This document shows positions 6,672 to 12,643 of a stretch of DNA of 15,633 bases, in pieces; positions within the stretch are counted from its first letter, which is position 1; each line of letters opens with the position of its first letter. Made by a program: the position numbers and the translations under genes. Origin of the DNA: JACOND01 sp051011135 (GTDB lineage Bacteria > Bdellovibrionota > Bdellovibrionia > Bdellovibrionales > UBA1609); the NCBI GenBank assembly GCA_051011135.1, contig JBPCUO010000051.1, positions 1-15,633 of the forward strand, read 5' to 3'. Below the pieces are notes generated by a model, which saw only the letters and a list, made by a program, of their open reading frames with translations, ran no database searches and was not told the DNA's origin.

Positions 6672-8776
6672 TGCCAGAAAAGAATTATTTAAAATTAGAG
6701 ACTCCTCTTCAATATGTAAAAGGAGTGGGTCCAAAACTAGCTCATTGTTTTAAAACTCGCGATCTAAATACCGTCGGTGATGTTATTTATTTTTTACCTC
6801 GAGCTTACCGAGATAATCGAAGAGTTTCCTCTATTTCAGAGATACAACCTGGTCGCTCCAGCGTTTTGATCAGTTCTATTTTAAAAAAAAATATTATTCC
6901 TTTAAAAGCTCGTCATAAAAAAATTTATGAAATTCTCATTGGTGATGAGACTGGCAAAATTTCTTGTAAATTTTTTCGCAGTCCTTATAAAGGGTGGTTT
7001 AATTCTCTTTTAGAGGGTGAAACTGTTGAAGTCAGAGGAGTGGCTTCTTTGTATCGTAATCAATTACAGTTTCATCATCCAGAAATTTTTCCTATAGATA
7101 AAAAAGCCACTCAAAATCAAGAAGAAGATTTATTAATTCCGCTGTATCCAGAAATCGAATCAGTATCTCAAAATAAAATAAGATCTATACTAAAAAATAT
7201 TTTTGAAAATTTAGATACTTCTGAAACAAAAATAGAGTGGCTTCCTTTGTGGTTAAGAGAAAAGTATCAATTGATAGATAAATTTAAAGCTCTCAAGGGG
7301 TTGCATTTTCCTGAAAAAAATCAAGAAGAAGCCTATTTAGATTGCAAAACAAACCACCATAGAAGGCTGATTTTTGATGAATTTTTTGAGTTACAACTTT
7401 ATTTAGCTTTAAAAAAAGAAGGTTGGAAAGAGGGGATCTCTCCTGAAATTTCAGCAGATCTTAATCTAGTAAAAGAGATGAAAAAAAAACTTCCCTTTGA
7501 GCTTACAAAAGCTCAACAAAGAGTCTTAGAAGATATTTTATCAGATTTAAAATCTCGCCACCCTATGCATCGTTTAATACAAGGAGATGTGGGTTGTGGT
7601 AAAACAGTTGTTGCTTTAATGGCTGCTTTATCTTGTGCAAAAGCAGGTTATCAAACGGCTTTTATGGTTCCTACAGAGATTTTAGCGGAACAACATTATA
7701 ATAATGCTAGAACTTTTTTAGAACCTTTTGGAATTAAAGTTGAAAAGCTGACTGGAAAGATGAAAGCTAATGAAAAAAGAAATGTGAATGCTGTTTTAAA
7801 TTCTGGTTCATGTTCTGTTTGTATAGGGACTCATGCTCTGATTCAAGAAAATGTTCAATTCCATAATTTAGGTCTTGTGATTATAGATGAGCAACATCGT
7901 TTTGGATCTCATCAAAGAGCTCTTTTAAAAGCAAAAGGAAATCATCCTCATTTTTTAGTGATGACAGCGACACCTATTCCAAGGACTCTTTCTTTAGCTT
8001 TTTATGGAGATTTAGAAACTTCTATTATTGATGAATTACCTCAAGGCAGACAAGCTATTGTGACTCGTAGAGTGTTTAGTAATAAACGCTTAGAGGTTTT
8101 TAATTTTTTAAAAGATCAAATACAAAAAGGTCATCAAGCTTATGTTATTTATCCTCTTGTAGAGGAAAGCGAAAAATTAGATTTAAAAAATGTTATGGAT
8201 CAATATGAGAAATTAAAAGATTATTATAAAGATTTAAAATGGGGAATTTTAACAGGTCGTATGAGTTCTGAAGAAAAGCTCCATGCTATGAATCAATTTA
8301 AAAATAAAGAAATAGATGTTTTAGTTTCTACAACTGTTATTGAAGTGGGAATTGATATTCCCAATGCAACGGTTATGGTCATTGAACATTCAGAACGATT
8401 TGGTCTTTCCCAAATGCATCAATTAAGAGGAAGGGTAGGTCGTGGTTCTGAAAAAAGTTATTGTATTTTAGTTTTAGGAGAAAAGTTTTCAAAAGAAGCA
8501 AAACAAAGAGCTGAGATTATGATGAATACCTCTGATGGGTTTCAAATTGCAGAAAAAGATCTGGAACTAAGAGGGCCAGGAGAGTTTTTAGGGCATCGCC
8601 AATCAGGGCTTCCTACTTTTAAAATGGCTCATTTAAAAAGAGATCAGGATATTTTATCTCTGGCCAAAAAAGCGGCTTTTGATCTTATTTCTAGAGATCC
8701 CAAGCTTGAAAACCCAAATCATTTACCAACAAAGTTAAAATTTAAAGAAATATCCACAGCAGTCCGCCCAGGTTAA
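6671..8776 (+). CDS. recG: ATP-dependent DNA helicase RecG
   Basis: A 701-residue helicase (E. coli 693) that reverses stalled replication forks and branch-migrates Holliday junctions. In order: N-terminal helical segment with the helix-hairpin-like YVKGVGPKLA (15-24), the OB-fold wedge domain (about 60-145), then helicase lobe 1 with Walker A GDVGCGKT (305-312), motif DEQH (406-409) and TATPIPRTL (432-440). Lobe 2 carries STTVIEVGIDIPNA (553-566) and motif VI QLRGRVGRG (584-592). The C-terminal translocation element is GPGEFLGHRQSGLP (635-648). All catalytic motifs look intact. It starts on the last base of the lysS stop (TAATG), so it is translationally coupled and in the same operon. No strong terminator is visible in the 72 bases after its stop. 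Confidence 0.97.
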   Translation: MPEKNYLKLETPLQYVKGVGPKLAHCFKTRDLNTVGDVIYFLPRAYRDNRRVSSISEIQPGRSSVLISSILKKNIIPLKARHKKIYEILIGDETGKISCKFFRSPYKGWFNSLLEGETVEVRGVASLYRNQLQFHHPEIFPIDKKATQNQEEDLLIPLYPEIESVSQNKIRSILKNIFENLDTSETKIEWLPLWLREKYQLIDKFKALKGLHFPEKNQEEAYLDCKTNHHRRLIFDEFFELQLYLALKKEGWKEGISPEISADLNLVKEMKKKLPFELTKAQQRVLEDILSDLKSRHPMHRLIQGDVGCGKTVVALMAALSCAKAGYQTAFMVPTEILAEQHYNNARTFLEPFGIKVEKLTGKMKANEKRNVNAVLNSGSCSVCIGTHALIQENVQFHNLGLVIIDEQHRFGSHQRALLKAKGNHPHFLVMTATPIPRTLSLAFYGDLETSIIDELPQGRQAIVTRRVFSNKRLEVFNFLKDQIQKGHQAYVIYPLVEESEKLDLKNVMDQYEKLKDYYKDLKWGILTGRMSSEEKLHAMNQFKNKEIDVLVSTTVIEVGIDIPNATVMVIEHSERFGLSQMHQLRGRVGRGSEKSYCILVLGEKFSKEAKQRAEIMMNTSDGFQIAEKDLELRGPGEFLGHRQSGLPTFKMAHLKRDQDILSLAKKAAFDLISRDPKLENPNHLPTKLKFKEISTAVRPG

Positions 8777-8848
8777 ACTAAAGTCTTATTTTTAGATAGT
8801 TTCAAAAAAGGGTTATTTTTACAGCTTTAAAGTAGTAAAATAAATTCT

Positions 8849-9409
8849 ATGATAGTAAGACTTGCATCCCTTTTTATATTTATCACATCTAGTTTTTATG
8901 CTTATGGGTTTTTCTCTAAAACTTCTCCTGTTGATAACCTTGTCTTTTTAGAAGAAGTTTCTGATTTAAAAAAAGATCAAGTTGATAGTATTTCTCAATC
9001 TATTAATCTTCAGCTTGAAAATTTAAAAAAACTTTGTGTTGCCAAGCCTCAGTTAAAAACATTGAAACAATTTATTAATGAATTAAAAAAATTAGGGAAC
9101 TATGCAGATACAACTTATAATCAAAATTCTTTTTCTTTGAATAATATAAAAATAAAAGAAGGAAAAGAATTTGTTAATCTTGGAATTTATCTTTTGGATT
9201 TAAGTTCTATTTTAAAATATTCTGCCTTTATGAATTACCCTTTGCTTTTAAAAAGTTCTGATTTAAAAGAAACTTGTAAAAATTTAAAAAATAATTACGA
9301 ATTAAGTTATGCCACTCATTATAATTTAAAAGATAATGTCAGTGTTCAAGATTCCATGACTTTTGGTTTTAAAAAAATCAATGATTCGATAAATTGCGTT
9401 TGTAAATAA
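8849..9409 (+). CDS. Hypothetical exported protein, unrecognised
   Basis: I do not recognise the family. The protein has 186 residues. Residues 1 to about 20 form a signal peptide (MIVR, core LASLFIFITSSF, ending YAYG before FF), so it is probably periplasmic or secreted. The rest is Lys-, Asn- and Leu-rich, mainly helical by composition (for example about 40-83). It contains four cysteines (63, 143, 183 and 185), the last two in a terminal CVCK, which could form disulfides after export. There is no Shine-Dalgarno sequence before the ATG and no other in-frame start nearby, so the start is somewhat uncertain. It lies 72 bases downstream of recG on the same strand and ends three bases from the end of the convergent recombinase gene, with no terminator in the gap. 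Codon use and AT content look like the neighbours. Confidence 0.65.
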   Translation: MIVRLASLFIFITSSFYAYGFFSKTSPVDNLVFLEEVSDLKKDQVDSISQSINLQLENLKKLCVAKPQLKTLKQFINELKKLGNYADTTYNQNSFSLNNIKIKEGKEFVNLGIYLLDLSSILKYSAFMNYPLLLKSSDLKETCKNLKNNYELSYATHYNLKDNVSVQDSMTFGFKKINDSINCVCK

Positions 9410-9412
9410 TTC

Positions 9413-10354
9413 TTAAGATTTTCTGGAAGAAATAGGATGAAACTTTTCTAAAGTTTGAGACAGCTGAGCGAGATCTAAGTGTGTGTATTTTTGTGTGGCT
9501 GTAAGAGTTTTATGCCCTAATAACTCTTGCAAAACTCTTAAATCAGATCCTCCTGAGAGTAAATGAGTTGCAAAACTATGCCTTAAAGCATGAGGGTGAA
9601 GAGGTTTTAATAACCCGGCTTTTTTTCCTAAATCTCTGATAATGTTATAGGCTTTTCTTTCCAAAAGAGCTGTTTTTCCAAAAAGGTAAGGAAAGTTATT
9701 TTGAAGAGGTTTTAAATAATCCATGGCTTCTTGAGGGATAGCAACAACACGCTCTTTATTTCCCTTCCCTTTAATTTTTAAAATCTTATGATCGAAATCA
9801 ATGTTTTTAGTTTTTAAGTGACAGGCTTCGCTCACTCGCAATCCTCCTCCATAAAGAAGAAAAAACAAAGCAAGATCTCGATCAATGGTTTTAGAGTTTT
9901 TTTCTTTTTCTTTTTCTTTGAGGAGAGTTTTTTTGAGAAATAAGGCTTCGTCTACGGATAAAAAATTTGGAATTTTTATAGCAAGTTTTGGAGATTTGAA
10001 TAAATGCCGAAAATCTATTTCCAAATATTGATTTTCTACAAGCCATTTAATAAAGCTTCTCATTGTTGCTAATTTACGACCCTTGCTAGAGGAAGATAAT
10101 TTTGACCATCGATTGGTTTTTTTTTCAATGGAATGTTTGATGATTTTTTCTAAATTCTTTTTATTAATTTTTTTTAAAGGAGGTTTAGAAGATTCAAAAT
10201 GAAGAGATCCCCAGCTTTTATCTTCGTCAAAAAAATCTTTAAGATCGTTTTCATAAGCCTTTAAAGTATGAGGAGATACCTTTTTTGTATACAACATATA
10301 ATGCAAAAAAAGTAAGGAAATTTCTTTTAAAAAGCTGGAATCTGTTGTTTTCAT
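9413..10354 (-). CDS. xerC: Tyrosine recombinase, XerC/XerD family
   Basis: A 313-residue site-specific recombinase. The N-terminal SAM-like DNA-binding domain (about 8-122) has the family pattern FLHYMLYTKKVSPHTLKAYENDL. The catalytic domain (about 130-305) keeps all six active-site residues: Arg173 (GLRVSEA), Lys197 (KGKGNKER), His255 and Arg258 (HPHALRHSFATHLL), His281 (LLGHKTL) and nucleophile Tyr290 (QKYTH). Length is typical for XerC/D (about 300), slightly extended by a Lys/Glu-rich stretch at about 142-156. Xer proteins resolve chromosome dimers at dif near the replication terminus. Which of XerC or XerD this is, or whether it serves a mobile element, cannot be decided; no second recombinase or cargo genes are seen. 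The upstream gap holds a 30-bp tandem repeat. The ribosome site is weak. Confidence 0.85.
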   Translation of the reverse strand: MKTTDSSFLKEISLLFLHYMLYTKKVSPHTLKAYENDLKDFFDEDKSWGSLHFESSKPPLKKINKKNLEKIIKHSIEKKTNRWSKLSSSSKGRKLATMRSFIKWLVENQYLEIDFRHLFKSPKLAIKIPNFLSVDEALFLKKTLLKEKEKEKNSKTIDRDLALFFLLYGGGLRVSEACHLKTKNIDFDHKILKIKGKGNKERVVAIPQEAMDYLKPLQNNFPYLFGKTALLERKAYNIIRDLGKKAGLLKPLHPHALRHSFATHLLSGGSDLRVLQELLGHKTLTATQKYTHLDLAQLSQTLEKFHPISSRKS

Positions 10355-10380
10355 CTTAAAAAGCTTATCGGATTTTAAAT

Positions 10381-10440
10381 TTAAAAAGTGTTAACTTTAT
10401 AAACATTTTTTTAAAAAGTGTTAACTTTATAAACATTTTT
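10381..10440. repeat. Perfect 30-bp direct repeat, two tandem copies
   Basis: Bases 10381-10410 and 10411-10440 are identical, head to tail. Each copy starts TTAAAAAGTGTTAAC and ends TATAAACATTTTT. Each contains an imperfect dyad (AAAAAGTGTT ... AACATTTTTT, one wobble mismatch, 9-base spacer) and a GTTAAC palindrome. It lies between the divergent recombinase and activator-like genes, 27 bases upstream of the recombinase start. A pair of regulator-binding sites is the simplest reading. Confidence 0.85.
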
Positions 10441-10516
10441 TTTAAAAAATAATATTTTTTTTATTTTTTGAGCCGTTTTTTTTTGTTATTTAAAGAAGCT
10501 CTGTTAGTTTAATTTA

Positions 10517-10533
10517 TGTCTCAAAGTGAGACA
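10517..10533. promoter_or_regulatory. Inverted repeat, candidate operator before the activator-like gene
   Basis: TGTCTCA-AAG-TGAGACA is a perfect 7+3+7 inverted repeat centred 33 bases upstream of the start at 10558 and 12 bases before AAGGAGG. A weak promoter-like TTGTTA (10483-10488) with TAGTTT (10505-10510) would place the start of transcription in or next to it, as expected for an autoregulatory operator. In RNA it could also form a small hairpin ahead of the ribosome site. Confidence 0.5.
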
Positions 10534-10557
10534 CATTAAAGAACAAGGAGGTTTATA

Positions 10558-11496
10558 ATGATTAATTTAAAAGCGGGTCAACAAGAGTTGTTTGAAAATG
10601 CATTACAGCAAGAAAGAGATGTAAAGTTAGTATCTGAATCTTTAGCAATGCATACTTTAATCAAAAAAATAAAAAGCATAATAAAAGTATCATCTCCTGT
10701 TCTTATTTTAGGAGAAAGCGGTTCTGGAAAAAGAATGATTGCTAAAGAAATTTTTAATAATTCTATAAATCATAATAAAAAATTAATTTCTATCAATCTT
10801 TCAGGAATGAATTCAGATCTTATAGATATGAAATTATTTGGTTCTAAAGATAATCAAGGTTATTTAAGTTCTTTAAATGAAAAAACTTTATTAATAAAAA
10901 ATATAGATTTTTTATCCCCAGAGCTTCAATCTAAATTATTACTTTTTTTTCAAAATGGAAAAATTTTAAAAAACAAAAATTCTTATAAGTTTCGTATCAT
11001 TGCAACAGCAAACAGTTCCTTATCTCATAAGATAGAAAAGGGAGAATTTAGAGAAGATCTTTTTCGTTGCTTAAGTCAAACCCTATTAATTATGCCTTCA
11101 TTAGTAGAAAGACAAAAAGATATCCTTCCTTTAGTAAATCTTTTTCTAGAAGAAAATAATTTTAAAGGAGATTTAGATGATTCTGCCATGAACAAATTGC
11201 AAAATCATAATTGGATTGGAAATGTTGTTGAATTAGAAAATATTTGCCTACAAATAGCTTCTCTTTATAAAAATCAAACTGTTAGTGAAAATCACATTCC
11301 TATCTTTACAAGTAAAGATCTGGATCTGGCTTTATTCGTTAAGTATAATCCTAAAGTGAGTTTGGAAGAATTAGTGAATTATTATATTTCTCAATCTTTA
11401 AAACACTTTAAATCTAAAAAGAAAAGTGCTGAATCTTTAAAAATATCTGTAAAAACTATTTATAACAAAATAGATCAAGGTTCTGTAAGTTACTAA
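10558..11496 (+). CDS. Degenerate sigma-54-activator-like AAA+ protein with Fis-type HTH
   Basis: A 312-residue protein built like a bacterial enhancer-binding protein without a sensor domain: AAA+ module (about 24-250) and C-terminal Fis-type helix-turn-helix (about 267-306, SLEELVNYYISQSL then AESLKISVKTIYNKI). Retained features are Walker A GESGSGKR (52-59, Lys58), sensor I-like ATAN (149-152), both arginine-finger positions in FREDLFR (Arg165, Arg170) and PSLVERQKDILPLV. Lost features are the GAFTGA loop that contacts sigma-54 (only LFGSKDNQGYLSS at 93-105), the Walker B acidic pair (TLLIKNI, Lys114-Asn115 instead of Asp-Glu) and the sensor II arginine (WIGNVVELEN, Val224 for Arg). ATP hydrolysis and sigma-54 activation are therefore unlikely; a DNA-binding regulator acting otherwise, as TyrR does, is my inference. 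AAGGAGG (10545-10551) fixes the start. It converges on the lysine-rich gene through a shared terminator. Confidence 0.85.
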   Translation: MINLKAGQQELFENALQQERDVKLVSESLAMHTLIKKIKSIIKVSSPVLILGESGSGKRMIAKEIFNNSINHNKKLISINLSGMNSDLIDMKLFGSKDNQGYLSSLNEKTLLIKNIDFLSPELQSKLLLFFQNGKILKNKNSYKFRIIATANSSLSHKIEKGEFREDLFRCLSQTLLIMPSLVERQKDILPLVNLFLEENNFKGDLDDSAMNKLQNHNWIGNVVELENICLQIASLYKNQTVSENHIPIFTSKDLDLALFVKYNPKVSLEELVNYYISQSLKHFKSKKKSAESLKISVKTIYNKIDQGSVSY

Positions 11497-11513
11497 AAAA
11501 CCCTACAAGAAAA

Positions 11514-11548
11514 GAAAAAAAGCCCACTCTTTAGAATGGGCTTTTTTT
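11514..11548. terminator. Bidirectional terminator between convergent genes
   Basis: The stem AGCCCA (11521-11526) / TGGGCT (11537-11542) has a 10-base loop, with an A-run before it and a T-run after it. It therefore has a U-tract on either strand. It can end the activator-like gene (stop at 11496) and the minus-strand lysine-rich gene (stop at 11568). Confidence 0.9.
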
Positions 11549-11567
11549 AATTGATTAAAATTAAATA

Positions 11568-12509
11568 TTAAAAGAAATTTTCTCCGTTGCTATTATTGCT
11601 ACCGGTATCATCGCTTCCTTTATTTTTATTATCATCACTTTCGCTTCCTTCGTCATCACTTCCTTCGCTTTCACTTCCACTTTCGCTTCCTTCATCATCG
11701 CTTCCTTCGTCTTCAGTATCTTCTTCTTTTGTTTCTTCTGGACTGTCAAAGGGGTCGTTAGTAAAAGGAGCATCATAGCTGCTTTCGCTTTCTTCTTCTT
11801 CCTCTTCTTCTGAAGAAAAATCATTTTCATTTTCAAGTGGTTCAAAATTATCTTCTTCTATCAAGCCCACATCTTCCGACAGGTTTCCTTTAGGTTCTTC
11901 TGTAGTAAAGCTAGTTTCTTTAACTTCAGGTTCAGGTAGAATAGACTGAGGTATTGAGTTTGTGATTTCATCATCATAAGCTGATTCAAAAACTTTTGAT
12001 TCTTTTGCTACTTTTTTCTTTTTAGTCACTGTCTTTTTAACTTGCTTCTTTTTTGCAACTTGCTTCTTTTTCGTTACTTTCTTTTTTGCAACCTTCTTCT
12101 TAGTCGTCTTTTTCTTTTTAACGACTTTCTTCTTCTTAGTAACTTTCTTCTTTTTCGTTACCTTCTTCTTAGTCGTCTTTTTCTTTTTAACTACCTTTTT
12201 TTTCTTAATAGTTTTTTTCTTTTTAGTAGTCTTCTTTTTCTTAGTCGCTTTCTTTTTAGTTACTTTTTTCTTCTTAGTAGACTTCTTTTTAGTAGTCTTT
12301 TTCTTCTTAGTAACTTTTTTCTTTTTAGTAGTCTTCTTTTTTCTAGTAAGCTTCTTCTTAGTCGTTTTCTTCTTTTTAGTTACTTTCTTCTTCTTAGTAG
12401 ACTTCTTTTTAACTACCTTTTTTTTCTTAGTAGTTTTTTTCTTTTTATTTACTTTTTTAATTTTCTTTTTCATGGATCTTCCCGCTTTTTTAGTTTTCTT
12501 CTTAGCCAT
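11568..12509 (-). CDS. Histone H1-like polybasic protein with long acidic tail
   Basis: A 313-residue protein of two opposite halves. Residues 1-169 are almost only Lys with Thr, Val and Ala in units such as TKKKKVTKKK and KKKKTTKKK, resembling histone H1 tails and bacterial H1-like proteins such as chlamydial Hc2 and AlgP. Residues about 174-305 are acidic, with seven consecutive Glu (234-240) and Ser/Asp/Glu/Gly repeats (GSDDEGSES at 269-277 and again 283-291), ending NGENFF. No signal peptide and no folded domain are visible. The basic half should bind nucleic acid; the acidic half could mask it or bind another protein (inference). AAGGAG on the minus strand (12522-12517), seven bases before ATG, supports Met1 rather than Met13. 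The repeated codons make the array prone to slippage, so length may vary between strains. The gene is divergent from clpB. Confidence 0.85.
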   Translation of the reverse strand: MAKKKTKKAGRSMKKKIKKVNKKKKTTKKKKVVKKKSTKKKKVTKKKKTTKKKLTRKKKTTKKKKVTKKKKTTKKKSTKKKKVTKKKATKKKKTTKKKKTIKKKKVVKKKKTTKKKVTKKKKVTKKKKVVKKKKTTKKKVAKKKVTKKKQVAKKKQVKKTVTKKKKVAKESKVFESAYDDEITNSIPQSILPEPEVKETSFTTEEPKGNLSEDVGLIEEDNFEPLENENDFSSEEEEEEESESSYDAPFTNDPFDSPEETKEEDTEDEGSDDEGSESGSESEGSDDEGSESDDNKNKGSDDTGSNNSNGENFF

Positions 12510-12543
12510 TATAACACTCCTTGATTAAGAATCCTCTAAACCT

Positions 12544-12573
12544 ATTTTTTTGTCATGGCGCAAAATCTGTCAA
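12544..12573 (-). promoter_or_regulatory. Possible promoter of the lysine-rich gene
   Basis: On the minus strand a consensus TTGACA (12573-12568) is followed after 18 bases by AAAAAT (12549-12544), about 35 bases before the start codon. The -35 is perfect and the -10 is poor, so this is tentative. Confidence 0.35.
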
Positions 12574-12608
12574 GTATTTTTATAATTTTTAGGGATAAAG
12601 GCGGCAGG

Positions 12609-12637
12609 TTGACAAGCTTAAAAATAGTCCACAGATT
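12609..12637 (+). promoter_or_regulatory. Possible promoter of clpB
   Basis: TTGACA (12609-12614) stands 17 bases before CAGATT (12632-12637). Transcription would then begin at or beside the clpB ATG (12644), which also lacks a Shine-Dalgarno sequence, suggesting a leaderless message. A TATAAT at 12581-12586 lacks a -35 partner. No CIRCE element (TTAGCACTC/GAGTGCTAA) is present. Confidence 0.25.
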
Positions 12638-12643
12638 AAAATT

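Noticed and set aside
8818..8846. TTTACA-N17-TAAATT as a promoter for the gene at 8849
   Set aside because: The predicted start of transcription would fall inside the coding region, after the ATG.
10381..10440. 30-bp repeat read as a dif site for the adjacent Xer recombinase
   Set aside because: The sequence does not resemble the dif pattern (XerC arm, 6-base centre, TTATGTTAAAT arm) convincingly on either strand, and dif is normally single. Kept only as a repeat of unknown role.
11561..11845. Lysine- and methionine-rich open frame on the minus strand
   Set aside because: It is a shifted-frame shadow of the acidic repeat tail of the 11568-12509 gene, without its own start signals.
12042..12524. 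A 160-residue open frame on the plus strand, rich in Leu, Phe and Ser, that looks like a membrane protein
   Set aside because: It is the antisense reading of the AAG/AAA lysine array. It has no ribosome site and its composition is explained by the complementary repeats.
12556..12571. GGCGC...CTGT as a sigma-54 (-24/-12) promoter for clpB
   Set aside because: The second conserved dinucleotide is GT rather than GC and the TTGC context is missing.
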